A stretch of 14,125 nucleotides of DNA. Source: JBFWWW01 sp050245975. Its GTDB lineage: Bacteria; Pseudomonadota; Alphaproteobacteria; Rhizobiales; Hyphomicrobiaceae. Both the position numbers and the translations under genes were made by a program. The stretch spans positions 1 to 14,125 of the forward strand of contig JBFWWW010000094.1 of assembly GCA_050245975.1 (NCBI GenBank), written 5' to 3'. The notes under the pieces are model-generated. The model worked only from the letters and a program-made list of their open reading frames with translations, had not been told where the DNA came from and searched no databases. Of the stretch, positions 1 through 7,672 are shown piece after piece (positions within the stretch are counted from its first letter, which is position 1; each line of letters starts with the position of its first letter).

Positions 1-1657
1 AGCGGGCGATGACCTTGATGAAGGTATCGGACACCCGCTCGATGGTGATGCGGTCATGGCGCGGCACGCGCGGCGTATCGACGGTACGGATCGTCAGGAT
101 GATGTTGCGCTCGTGGAGCACGCGGTTGTGCTTCAGGTTGTGCATCAAGGATGTCGGCGCGGAATCGGGATCGCCGGTGAGAAAGACGGCGGTGCCCGAT
201 ACGCGGTGCGGCGGCTTCGCCTCGAGCTTGCGGATCAGCCAGTCGAGATCGGCCTCGTTCTTGCGCGTGGCGCGGCCGAGCGCGCGCACGCCCCGCATCC
301 AGGTCATCATGATGGTGGCCATGAAGGCGGCAACGACCAGCGGGAGCCACCCGCCCTCGATGACCTTGAGCATGTTGGCGGTGAAGAACGACTGCTCGAT
401 GATGATCAGCGGCACGATGATGCCCGCCACCTTCCACAGCGGCCAACCCCAGCAACGCCAGATGACGAAGAAGGCCATCAGGCTGTCGATCACCATGGTC
501 GCGGTGACGGAGACGCCATAGGCGGCGGCGAGGTTGGAGGAATCGCGAAAGAGGATCGTGACGAACAGCACGCCGGCCAGCAGGAGATGATTGACGCGCG
601 GCAGGTAGATCTGGCCAGCCATGCTTTCCGAGGTATGGCGCACCGAAAGACGCGGCAGCAGACCGAGCGCGATGGCCTGGCGCGTGATGGAGAAGGCGCC
701 GGTGATGACGGCCTGGCTCGCGATCACCGTGGCGACGGTCGCCAGCAGCACCATGGGCAGCAGCGCCCAGCCCGGATAGAGCCGGTAGAACGGGTTCTCG
801 ATAGCCGCCGGATCGGTCAGTAGGAGCGCGCCCTGGCCGAAATAGTTGAGGATCAGCGACGGCAGGATGAGGCATAGCCACGCCATCTGGATCGGCTTGC
901 GGCCGAAATGGCCGAGATCGGCGTAGAGGGCCTCGGCACCGGTGACCGCGAGGAACACGAGGCCCATCACGGTCAGGCCGAGCAGGCCGTGCGAGACGAT
1001 GAAGCGCACACCGTAGATCGGGTTCAGGGCATGGAAGATGCGCATGTCCTCCGCGGCGTGGAGAATGCCGCCGACCGCCAGCGCCAGGAACCACACCAGC
1101 ATGATCGGCCCGAAGTACTGGGCCACCGCCGCGGTGCCGTGCGATTGAACCGAGAACAGGACGATCAGGATGACGACGGTGAGCGGCAGCACGACATTGT
1201 CGAGCGCCGGCGTGACAAGCCGCAGACCTTCCACCGCGGACAGCACGGAGATGGCCGGCGTGATGATGGAGTCGCCGTAGAAGAATGCGGCGCCGGTGAT
1301 CCCGAGCGCGGCGATCAGCGGCGCGCTGCGCGTGGCCACCGACTGGCCGAGCGCCATGAGCGCGAAGGTTCCGCCCTCGCCCTTGTTGTCGGCGCGCAGC
1401 AGCAGCAGCACGTACTTGATGGTGACGATGAGGATAAGGCCCCAGACGATGAGCGACAGGATGCCGTAGACGGCCGTCGGGCTCGCCGCTCCCTGCGCCT
1501 TGGCCGCCGCCACCGCCTCCTTGAAGGCGTAGAGAGGGCTCGTTCCGATATCGCCGTAGACGACGCCGATGGAACCGAGCGCAAGTGTCCAGATGTTGCC
1601 GGTAGGACCGGTGTGGTCGCCGTCCTGCACCTGCGCCGACGGAAGGCTTTGCGCCAT
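1..1657 (-). CDS. kup: Kup-family potassium uptake transporter, C-terminus cut by window edge
   Basis: This gene encodes an inner-membrane K+ uptake protein of the KUP/HAK/KT family, which imports K+ probably by proton symport. The frame is open from the ATG at 1657 to the left edge, giving 552 codons of an expected 620-640, so about 70-90 C-terminal residues are missing. Family motifs are visible in order: GDIGTSPLY at residues 35-43, a YVLLLLRADNKGEGG stretch, FFYGDSIITPAISVLSAVEG, VTGAEALYADLGHFG and LAAAYGVSVTATM. These sit among about a dozen hydrophobic membrane segments, and a soluble domain begins in the last 100 residues seen. The start is supported by GAGGTG about 7 nt upstream of the ATG. 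I followed the frame through the motif regions and saw no frameshift. A promoter lies 50 bp upstream, so the gene is probably transcribed alone rather than from pepF. Confidence 0.96.
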   Translation of the reverse strand, partial: MAQSLPSAQVQDGDHTGPTGNIWTLALGSIGVVYGDIGTSPLYAFKEAVAAAKAQGAASPTAVYGILSLIVWGLILIVTIKYVLLLLRADNKGEGGTFALMALGQSVATRSAPLIAALGITGAAFFYGDSIITPAISVLSAVEGLRLVTPALDNVVLPLTVVILIVLFSVQSHGTAAVAQYFGPIMLVWFLALAVGGILHAAEDMRIFHALNPIYGVRFIVSHGLLGLTVMGLVFLAVTGAEALYADLGHFGRKPIQMAWLCLILPSLILNYFGQGALLLTDPAAIENPFYRLYPGWALLPMVLLATVATVIASQAVITGAFSITRQAIALGLLPRLSVRHTSESMAGQIYLPRVNHLLLAGVLFVTILFRDSSNLAAAYGVSVTATMVIDSLMAFFVIWRCWGWPLWKVAGIIVPLIIIEQSFFTANMLKVIEGGWLPLVVAAFMATIMMTWMRGVRALGRATRKNEADLDWLIRKLEAKPPHRVSGTAVFLTGDPDSAPTSLMHNLKHNRVLHERNIILTIRTVDTPRVPRHDRITIERVSDTFIKVIAR

Positions 1658-1707
1658 CAATGGCACCTCATTGCGCACGCGAACCGCTGCGGGGCGTGCG
1701 GGCGCGC

Positions 1708-1735
1708 CTTATACGATGCTTGGCCGACATGACAA
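1708..1735 (-). promoter_or_regulatory. Predicted sigma-70-type promoter of kup
   Basis: Reading the minus strand, TTGTCA (1735-1730) and TATAAG (1713-1708) are separated by 16 nt. Both hexamers are close to the housekeeping consensus. Transcription would start near 1701 and leave a leader of about 44 nt before the kup ATG. This is a pattern match with no experimental support in the sequence. No ligand-binding riboswitch fold was recognised in the short leader. Confidence 0.55.
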
Positions 1736-1825
1736 AGCCCAACATCGGGCGGATCGGCGGCTGGCTGGTGGCAATGCAGCTAACACCTTGCGGAGAAACG
1801 CCTTTCGGCACCCGTAACGGCGGCG

Positions 1826-1843
1826 CGGCGGGCCGGCCCACCG
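1826..1843 (-). terminator. GC-rich dyad, possible pepF transcript end
   Basis: An 18-nt near-palindrome lies about 75 nt past the pepF stop. On the minus strand it folds into a 7-bp stem (one G-U pair) around CCGG. No U-tract follows, so it is a weak terminator candidate. A wider GAAACG/CGTTTC inverted pair (1795-1800 and 1842-1847) brackets it. Together they could form a longer structured 3' end, or could be a Rho-dependent or purely coincidental GC-rich feature. Confidence 0.25.
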
Positions 1844-1872
1844 TTTCATCGCGTGGACCGAAGCGGCAGTCC

Positions 1873-1918
1873 TCATCAGCACCGGCGCCGCCTTGTCATC
1901 AGCACCGGCGCTGCCTTG
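1873..1918. repeat. 23-bp tandem duplication abutting the pepF stop codon
   Basis: Two head-to-tail copies of a 23-bp unit occupy 1873-1895 and 1896-1918. They are identical except for C/T at unit position 17. The second copy ends on the base next to the pepF TAG (1919-1921), so the duplication lies wholly in the 3' untranslated region. Each unit contains GCACCGGCGC, a partial dyad. A recent slippage duplication is the simplest reading. Confidence 0.85.
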
Positions 1919-3766
1919 CTAGATGCTGCGATCCAGCTCCTCCAGCTCGTCGATGAGTCCGGACAGGACCGACAGGCCCTTCTGCCAGAACTCAGGCTTG
2001 GAGGCGTCGAGGCCGAACGGCGCCAGCAGCTCCGAATGATGCTTGGAGCCGCCGGCCTTGAGCATCTCGAAATACTTCTCGACGAACCCGGGATGGGCCT
2101 CCTGGTAGAGGCCATAGAGCGAATTCACCAGGCAGTCGCCGAACGCATAGGCGTAGACGTAGAACGGCGAATGAATGAAGTGCGGGATATAGGTCCAGAA
2201 GGCTTCGTATCCCGGCTTGAGCTCGATCGCGGGGCCGAGGCTCTCGCGCTGCACGTCGAGCCACAGAGCGCCAATCTGCTCGGACGTCAGCTCACCCTCG
2301 CTGCGCGCCTCATGCACCTTGCGCTCGAAACAGTAGAACGCGATCTGGCGGACCACCGTGTTGATCATGTCCTCGACCTTGCCGGCGAGCAGGGCCTTGC
2401 GCTCCTTCGGCTCGCGCGTGGAGGCCAGCAGCGCCTTGAACGTCAGCATCTCGCCGAAGACCGAGGCCGTCTCCGCCAGCGTGAGCGGGGTCGGCGCCAG
2501 CAGCGGACCCTGGGGCGCCGCCAGCACCTGGTGCACGCCGTGCCCGAGCTCGTGCGCCAGCGTCATCACATCGCGCGCCTTGCCCTGGTAGTTGAGCAGA
2601 ATGTAGGGATGCGCCGACGGCACGGTCGGGTGCGAGAACGCCCCGGGCGATTTGCCCTCGCGGACAGGCGCATCGATCCAGCGATTGGCGAAAAAGCGGC
2701 GGGCGATGTCGGCCATTTCCGGCGCGAAGGCCGCATAGGCGTCGAGCACCGTATGCTCGGCATCCTGCCAGGCAAACACGCGCTCGGGCCGCTCGGGCAG
2801 GGGCGCATTGCGGTCCCAGTACGCGAGCCGGTCCATGCCGAGCCAGCGCGCCTTCATGGCGTAGTAGCGATGCGCGGTGCGCGGATAGGCCTCGCGCACG
2901 GCCGCGACCAGCGCGTCGACCACCTCGCGTTCCACCCGGTTGGCGAGATGGCGGCTGTCGGCGACGTCCTTGAAGCCGCGCCAGCGGTCGGAAATCTCCT
3001 TGTCCTTGGCCAGCGTGTTGGTGATGAGGGTGAAGAGCCGCAGATTGTCCTTGAAGACGCGCGCCAGCGCTTCCGCTCCCGCACGCCGCCTGGCGCCGTC
3101 GCTGCTCGTCAGCAGATTGAGCGTCGGCTCGAGCGCAAGCGGGCTCGACTCGCCGGCAACATCGAACCGCAGCGCCGTCATGGTCTCGTTGAAGAGACGA
3201 TTCCATGCGCCGCGCGCCGTGACGGACTTCTCGTGGAAGAGCTGCTCGGTGCGCTCGTCGAGCTGGTAGGGTTTCTCCTTACGCAGGTCGTCGAGCCACG
3301 GCTTGTAACGGGCGAGCGCCGGCACCTTCAGCGCCTCGGCCAGCTCCGCCTCCTCGATCTGGTTGAGCTCCAGCTCGAAAAAGATGAGATCGGTGGTGAT
3401 GGCGGTGATCTTCTCCTGGAGATCGCCATAGAACTTGGCACGCTCCGGATCGGACGTGTTCGCCGCGTAGAGCAGCCCGGCATACGAACCCAGCCGGCCG
3501 ATCACGTCGCTCAGCGCCTCGTAGCGCGCGATGGCCTGGGCGAGCTTTTCGCCCGACGCCGCGAGCGGGCGCAGCTTGCCCTGAAAGTCAGCCTTCATCG
3601 CGCGCGCTTCGTCCGCTGCGCGCTTGAGGTCGGCCTTCAGGGCGGCGCTGTCCGGGCCCGGATAGAGGTCGTCGAGATTCCATTCCGGCATGGCGCCCAG
3701 ATCCGCAACCGCCGCTCCGGTCCCGACCGCCGGCGCCCCGGTGCGCCCCTCGCCACTGGATTGCAT
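1919..3766 (-). CDS. pepF: Oligoendopeptidase F (M3B family metallopeptidase)
   Basis: This is a cytoplasmic zinc endopeptidase of the PepF/M3B family, which cleaves short peptides in peptide turnover. From the ATG at 3766 it has 615 residues, a normal length for the family. The zinc site HELGH is at residues 405-409. The third ligand is probably Glu432 in LAETASVFGE. The C-terminal half carries the family stretch FYVYAYAFGDCLVNSLY. The frame also opens 43 codons earlier, at 3895, but that extension is basic and does not resemble the family. The ATG at 3766 follows a purine-rich AAGAGAGAGA, so I chose it. The N-terminus begins with a flexible Gly/Ala segment before PEWNLDDLYPG, where family similarity starts. 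The gene is divergent from the response regulator at 3995. The role is inferred from family membership; physiological substrates are unknown. Confidence 0.94.
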   Translation of the reverse strand: MQSSGEGRTGAPAVGTGAAVADLGAMPEWNLDDLYPGPDSAALKADLKRAADEARAMKADFQGKLRPLAASGEKLAQAIARYEALSDVIGRLGSYAGLLYAANTSDPERAKFYGDLQEKITAITTDLIFFELELNQIEEAELAEALKVPALARYKPWLDDLRKEKPYQLDERTEQLFHEKSVTARGAWNRLFNETMTALRFDVAGESSPLALEPTLNLLTSSDGARRRAGAEALARVFKDNLRLFTLITNTLAKDKEISDRWRGFKDVADSRHLANRVEREVVDALVAAVREAYPRTAHRYYAMKARWLGMDRLAYWDRNAPLPERPERVFAWQDAEHTVLDAYAAFAPEMADIARRFFANRWIDAPVREGKSPGAFSHPTVPSAHPYILLNYQGKARDVMTLAHELGHGVHQVLAAPQGPLLAPTPLTLAETASVFGEMLTFKALLASTREPKERKALLAGKVEDMINTVVRQIAFYCFERKVHEARSEGELTSEQIGALWLDVQRESLGPAIELKPGYEAFWTYIPHFIHSPFYVYAYAFGDCLVNSLYGLYQEAHPGFVEKYFEMLKAGGSKHHSELLAPFGLDASKPEFWQKGLSVLSGLIDELEELDRSI

Positions 3767-3830
3767 GTCTCTCTCTTTCGCTCGATCGGGCCCGACCCCT
3801 GTCCGGCCCCTTTTGGCATGTGCTCTCAGC

Positions 3831-3953
3831 CCTGCCGTGCAAAAAAGCATCAAGGCAGGTCGTTGCGCAACGATGCATTTACCTCTCTCGGGCACTCTCG
3901 CGTAGGTAACCTGCGCGTAGCAATGTGTTCGATAGTGGGCCGATCACCGGCCC
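3831..3953. promoter_or_regulatory. Dyad-rich divergent control region between pepF and the response regulator
   Basis: Four symmetric elements sit in 123 bp. They are CCTGCC-N17-GGCAGG (3831-3859) with an inner TGC-AAAAAA-GCA; a perfect 12-bp palindrome CGTTGCGCAACG (3861-3872); TTACCT-N19-AGGTAA (3879-3909); and GGGCCG-N5-CGGCCC (3937-3953). The whole 228-bp gap (3767-3994) holds the promoters of both divergent genes. I could not fix a convincing -35/-10 pair for either, although GATAGT at 3931-3936 is a possible -10 for the regulator. No TGGCAC-N5-TTGC sigma-54 site was seen. The palindrome is the best operator candidate. Short dyads arise by chance in GC-rich DNA, so function is inference. 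Confidence 0.4.
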
Positions 3954-3994
3954 GACGCGCCAAGTAACGATTGCTGTTGAGTTCAGAGTCCACA

Positions 3995-5506
3995 ATGCTC
4001 AAGCGCGTCCTTGTCGTCGACGACGATCCCGCCCAACGCCGCATCCTCGAAGAAACAATCAAGCGTCTCGGGTATGAAACCCGGTCGGCGCACAGCGGCG
4101 AGCAGGCCTTGCAAATTCTCGAATCCGCCGACTGCGGCGGCATCTCGCTGGTCCTGCTCGACCTCGTCATGCCCGGCATGGACGGCATGGCGCTGCTGGA
4201 GCTGATCGCAGGACGGCCGTCAGTGCCGCCCGTCATCGTCCAGACGGCGCACGGCTCGATCGACACCGCCATCAGCGCGATGCGCGCCGGCGCCGTCGAC
4301 TTCGTCGTCAAGCCGGCTTCCCCCGAACGTCTCGACGTTTCTATCAGGAGCGCGCTCAAGATCGAGGCCCTGCAGGGCGAGATCACGCGCATCAAGAAGC
4401 GTGCCGAGGGCACACTGACGTTCTCGGACCTGATCATCAGCGGCGACGCCATGCAGCGCGTGATCGCGCTCGGCAAGCGCGCGGCGGCCTCGCACATCCC
4501 CGTCCTGATCGAGGGCGAGAGCGGCGTCGGCAAGGAGCTGATCGCGCGCGCCATCCAGGGCGAAAGCGAGCGCCGGGCCAAGCCGTTCGTCGTCGTCAAC
4601 TGCGGCGCCATTCCCGAGAACCTCGTCGAGAGCATCCTGTTCGGCCACGAGAAGGGCGCGTTCACCGGCGCCGTCGACAAGCGCACCGGCAAATTCCAGG
4701 AGGCCGACGGCGGCACGCTGTTCCTCGATGAAGTCGGCGAGCTGCCGCTCGGCGCGCAGGTGAAGCTGCTGCGCGCGCTGCAGGAGGGCGAGATCGATCC
4801 GGTCGGCGCAAAGAAGCCGGTGAAGGTCAACTTCCGGCTCATCTCGGCCACCAACCGCGACATGATCCAGCTCGTGAAGGACGGCAAGTTCCGCGAGGAC
4901 CTGTACTATCGCCTGAACGTCTTCCCCATCTTCGTGCCGCCGCTGCGCGAACGCATTGACGACGTGCCCGAGCTGGCGCGACACTTCCTCGCCCGCTTTG
5001 CCGCGGAAGAGGGCAAGCGCATGAACGGCATCAGCGAGGACGCGCTGGAGCTGCTGACGAGCTATTCGTGGCCGGGCAACGTGCGCCAGCTCGAGAACGC
5101 GGTCTTTCGCGCCGTCGTGCTGGCGGATGGAGACACCCTCACGGTCGACGAATTCCCGCAGATCGCGGCCCATGTCGACGGTTTCCGCGCCCATGTCCCG
5201 GCCGCACCGGCGCAGGTGGACCGGCGCCCGGTCATCAACGGGCCGGTCGTGCTCGGCGCCGAGGCCACGGTGCCGCGGACGATGGACATGGCCGCCGCCG
5301 GCGGGGCCAAGGGCGCCATCGGCATCCCGGCCGTGAACGACCAGGGCGACGTGCGCTCGCTGGAGGACATCGAGGCCGACATGATCCGCCTCGCCCTTGG
5401 ACGCTACCGCGGCCACATGACCGAGGTGGCCAAGCGGCTCAACATCGGCCGCTCCACGCTCTACCGGAAAATGCGGGAACTGGGGCTCGAAGAGCGGGTT
5501 ATGTAA
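3995..5506 (+). CDS. Sigma-54-dependent response regulator (REC-AAA+-Fis), NtrC family
   Basis: This is a cytoplasmic two-component regulator expected to activate sigma-54 RNA polymerase. It has 503 residues from the ATG at 3995. The receiver domain (about 1-120) has the acidic cluster D9-D11, phosphoacceptor Asp56, Thr84 and Lys106. The AAA+ domain has Walker A GESGVGKE (174-181), the sigma-54 contact loop GAFTGA (221-226), Walker B TLFLDEVG (241-248) and sensor RLISATNRD. A Fis-type helix-turn-helix lies at about 460-500 (TEVAKRLNIGRSTLYRKM). All catalytic motifs are intact, so it should be an active ATPase. A linker of roughly 55 Ala/Pro/Gly-rich residues (about 397-453) joins AAA+ to the HTH. 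An in-frame TTG at 3971 would add 8 residues, but the ATG fits the receiver start better. No histidine kinase gene is nearby, so the partner and targets are unknown. Confidence 0.95.
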   Translation: MLKRVLVVDDDPAQRRILEETIKRLGYETRSAHSGEQALQILESADCGGISLVLLDLVMPGMDGMALLELIAGRPSVPPVIVQTAHGSIDTAISAMRAGAVDFVVKPASPERLDVSIRSALKIEALQGEITRIKKRAEGTLTFSDLIISGDAMQRVIALGKRAAASHIPVLIEGESGVGKELIARAIQGESERRAKPFVVVNCGAIPENLVESILFGHEKGAFTGAVDKRTGKFQEADGGTLFLDEVGELPLGAQVKLLRALQEGEIDPVGAKKPVKVNFRLISATNRDMIQLVKDGKFREDLYYRLNVFPIFVPPLRERIDDVPELARHFLARFAAEEGKRMNGISEDALELLTSYSWPGNVRQLENAVFRAVVLADGDTLTVDEFPQIAAHVDGFRAHVPAAPAQVDRRPVINGPVVLGAEATVPRTMDMAAAGGAKGAIGIPAVNDQGDVRSLEDIEADMIRLALGRYRGHMTEVAKRLNIGRSTLYRKMRELGLEERVM

Positions 5507-5534
5507 CTCGCCGACGCAGACCGCGAAAAACCCC

Positions 5535-5563
5535 TAAAGGCCTGGCCGACCGCCGGGCCTTTA
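5535..5563 (+). terminator. Hairpin terminator after the response regulator
   Basis: TAAAGGCC (5535-5542) pairs perfectly with GGCCTTTA (5556-5563), 28 bp past the regulator stop. The stem ends in a short TTTA run on the plus strand. On the minus strand it is followed by GGGGTTTTT, so the structure would look stronger in that direction, though no minus-strand gene ends here. It isolates the regulator from the transpeptidase gene. Confidence 0.6.
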
Positions 5564-5674
5564 GATATTCCGGGCGATACCGGCTCTTACGTGCCGTTGC
5601 GCCACAGTGCCCCGGATTCATGCGGTTCGTTACGTCCGGCTAACCATTGCGTGCCTAGCCTTTCGCCGCCGGGT

Positions 5675-5683
5675 TGCTATAAG
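5675..5683 (+). promoter_or_regulatory. Extended -10 promoter candidate for the L,D-transpeptidase gene
   Basis: TGCTATAAG matches the extended -10 pattern TGnTATAAT at seven of eight specified positions. No good -35 hexamer lies 16-18 nt upstream, as is usual for extended -10 promoters. Transcription would begin near 5690, giving a leader of about 22 nt. GGAGAA at 5701-5706 is the ribosome binding site for the ATG at 5712. Confidence 0.42.
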
Positions 5684-5711
5684 TTAACGCGGTTTTTCTG
5701 GGAGAAATGTA

Positions 5712-7439
5712 ATGCACTGCAGCCGATTTGCCCTCTCGAGTTTCGTTGCCGCAGGACTGATCGGCACCCTCGCGGTTCCCGCCTTCAGCCAGCAGGTCGC
5801 CTCCACCGGCACGACCGCGCCCGGCGCGGCAACCGATACCCGCCCGCAGCTCGTTCTGCCCTCGACGCCGCCATGGGTCGAGCCGGCCCCCGCGCCCGAA
5901 AACACGGCTCCGGCCAAAGCCCCCGCTGCACCGGCAGCGGTTGCCCAGCCGGTGCAGACGTTCTCGCTCGCGCCCGAGCTTGCGGACCGCATCGCGCGCA
6001 CCGAAGGCAAGCTCAGCGCCGACGAGCGCGAGGACCGCGCGGCGCTCAAGACCTTCTACGAGGCGCACCAGCAGTCGCCGGTCTGGGTGACTGAAAAAGG
6101 ATTTACAGCCGGCGCCGAGCGCCTGATGGCTGAAATCCGCAAGGCCGACGACTGGGGGCTCGAAGCCGCCGACTACAAGCTGCCATCACTGCAGAGCAGC
6201 GACCTGTCGCGGACGGCTCTGGCGGATGCCGAGGTCACGCTGAGCCTCGCCGCCCTCAAATACGCGCACGATGCGCGCGGCGGCCGCGTCGATCCCGCGC
6301 GCCTCACCAAATATCTCGATCGCAAGCCGCAGCTCTACGAACCGGCCAGCGTCATCGAGGAGGTCGCGAAAAGCCAGGACCCGGACGCCTATCTGCGCGG
6401 CCTGCACCCCAAGCATCCGCAGTTCGAGCGGCTGCGGCAGGTTTATCTGGCGCTGAAGCGGGGCGAGAAGGTTGCGCTCGCCGAGACGGCGACGCCCCCG
6501 CCCGACAAGCCGAGCAAGAAGGGCAAGGCGGCTGTGGCCACGCCGAAGGAGCCGGCGCAGCCGACGATCAAGAAGATCCTCGCCAACATGGAAGAGTGGC
6601 GGTGGATGCCCGACGACCTCGGCAAGATGTACGTCTGGGTCAACGTGCCGGAATATCTGGTCCGCGTCACAAAGAACGGACAGGTGGTCCACACCGAGCG
6701 CGTCGTCGTCGGCAAGCCCAATACGCAGACGCCGATCTTCTCGCACGCGATGGAGCAGGTGATCTTCCATCCCTTCTGGGGCGTGCCCGATTCCATCAAG
6801 ACCAAGGAGCTGCAGCCGGCCCTTGCCATGGGCAACCCGATCCTGCAACGGCAGGGCCTGCGCGTGCAGTATCGCGGCCGTGACATCGATCCGGGCTCGG
6901 TGGACTGGGCGTCGGTCGACATGCGCAACTTCCACGTCTACCAGCCGCCGGGTGCCTCCAATGCGCTCGGCCTGGTGAAGTTCCGCTTCCCCAACAAGCA
7001 CGACGTCTACATGCACGACACGCCGTCGAAGAACCTCTTCAACGCAAGCGTGCGAGCGTTCAGTCACGGCTGCATGCGCGTGCGGAACCCACAGCGGCTG
7101 GCGGAAATCCTGCTGGCAGAAGAGAACTGGCCCGCCCAGCGCGTTGCCTCGGCCATGACCGGCGGACCGCAGGATCACCAGGTGAACCTGTCGCAGAAAA
7201 TTCCGGTCCACATCATGTACTTCACGGCCTGGGTCAACGACGACGGCAAGCTGCGGATGTTCAACGACATCTACGGTCACGAGACGCGCATCGCGCTCGG
7301 CCTCGAGGGCAAGTACAATCTGATCCAGCAGCCGCGCGAGGAACGCGCGCCAAGCCGTCAGGAGCTGATGGCCCGCTATGGCGGCGGCGGATACGGATAC
7401 AAGAAGAACAACTGGCTGAGCGATCTTTTCGGCTTCTGA
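5712..7439 (+). CDS. Exported YcbB-type murein L,D-transpeptidase
   Basis: This periplasmic enzyme is expected to form 3-3 (mDAP-mDAP) cross-links in peptidoglycan. It has 575 residues. Residues 1-27 form a signal peptide with likely cleavage after AFS. A Pro/Ala-rich segment follows to about residue 75. A scaffold domain (about 80-250) carries LKTFYEAHQQSPVWV and LAALKYAHDARGGRVDP. The YkuD catalytic domain (about 290-535) carries MEEWRWMP, then His435 and SHGCMRV with catalytic Cys454. The peptidoglycan-binding domain normally found between scaffold and catalytic parts in YcbB/LdtD is not seen; a Lys/Pro/Ala-rich linker of about 35 residues (254-288) occupies the place. The C-terminus ends in a Gly/Tyr/Lys stretch. 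The catalytic site is complete, so activity is expected. The gene precedes a DUF882 peptidase in the same direction. Confidence 0.93.
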   Translation: MHCSRFALSSFVAAGLIGTLAVPAFSQQVASTGTTAPGAATDTRPQLVLPSTPPWVEPAPAPENTAPAKAPAAPAAVAQPVQTFSLAPELADRIARTEGKLSADEREDRAALKTFYEAHQQSPVWVTEKGFTAGAERLMAEIRKADDWGLEAADYKLPSLQSSDLSRTALADAEVTLSLAALKYAHDARGGRVDPARLTKYLDRKPQLYEPASVIEEVAKSQDPDAYLRGLHPKHPQFERLRQVYLALKRGEKVALAETATPPPDKPSKKGKAAVATPKEPAQPTIKKILANMEEWRWMPDDLGKMYVWVNVPEYLVRVTKNGQVVHTERVVVGKPNTQTPIFSHAMEQVIFHPFWGVPDSIKTKELQPALAMGNPILQRQGLRVQYRGRDIDPGSVDWASVDMRNFHVYQPPGASNALGLVKFRFPNKHDVYMHDTPSKNLFNASVRAFSHGCMRVRNPQRLAEILLAEENWPAQRVASAMTGGPQDHQVNLSQKIPVHIMYFTAWVNDDGKLRMFNDIYGHETRIALGLEGKYNLIQQPREERAPSRQELMARYGGGGYGYKKNNWLSDLFGF

Positions 7440-7462
7440 TCCCTTGCCCGGTTGAGCAACGA

Positions 7463-7487
7463 ACGGGGCCAGGACTCCTGGCCCCGT
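7463..7487 (+). terminator. Strong hairpin after the L,D-transpeptidase gene
   Basis: An 11-bp perfect stem (7463-7473 with 7477-7487) closes on a 3-nt ACT loop, 24 bp past the stop. No T-run follows, so it may act as a weak terminator, as an RNA 3' end stabiliser, or as part of the pair of hairpins with the one at 7494. Some read-through into the DUF882 gene remains possible. Confidence 0.5.
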
Positions 7488-7493
7488 CGCATG

Positions 7494-7510
7494 TCGCGGC
7501 GCTGCCGCGA
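7494..7510 (+). repeat. Second perfect hairpin in the transpeptidase-peptidase gap
   Basis: TCGCGGC (7494-7500) pairs with GCCGCGA (7504-7510) around GCT. It starts 7 nt after the previous stem and is flanked by two ATGTCGC copies (7491-7497, 7510-7516). It is followed by TGTCGCC rather than T-rich DNA. The tandem arrangement is clear in the sequence; a role in termination or mRNA stability is inference. Confidence 0.45.
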
Positions 7511-7672
7511 TGTCGCCTTAGATCAAGCCTTTAGTCCCTCCCCGCGCGGCTTACGCGAGCTTGACGCCGACGCCGCACCATGACGGCTGCGGCGAAGGCG
7601 GTGTGCGCTGGCCGCAGCGGATCGACAGGGCCGGATGGGCACTCCGGCATCATCGTCGCAGGCGAGGGATCA

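Noticed and set aside
54..1094. A 346-codon minus-strand frame inside kup
   Set aside because: It is in a different frame from Kup, is low-complexity Arg/Pro-rich, and the Kup frame has continuous family motifs.
1396..1411. Run of AGC triplets resembling a microsatellite
   Set aside because: It encodes consecutive leucines in a Kup membrane helix and is explained by codon bias.
3767..3895. A 43-codon N-terminal extension of pepF
   Set aside because: It is basic, unlike the family, lies in the divergent promoter region, and the ATG at 3766 has a purine-rich site upstream.
1853..3967. A 704-codon plus-strand open frame opposite pepF
   Set aside because: It is Arg/Gly/Leu-rich with no family resemblance and mirrors the codons of pepF, whose HELGH site and full family pattern are clear. 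Long antisense frames are expected at high GC at third positions.
4220..5416. A 398-codon minus-strand frame opposite the response regulator
   Set aside because: The composition (Asp/Arg/Ala/Val-rich, no recognisable motif) is typical of an antisense shadow, and the plus-strand frame has every NtrC-family motif.
7560..7589. CTTGAC at 7560-7565 as a promoter for the DUF882 gene
   Set aside because: No A/T-containing -10 hexamer is found at 16-18 nt spacing.
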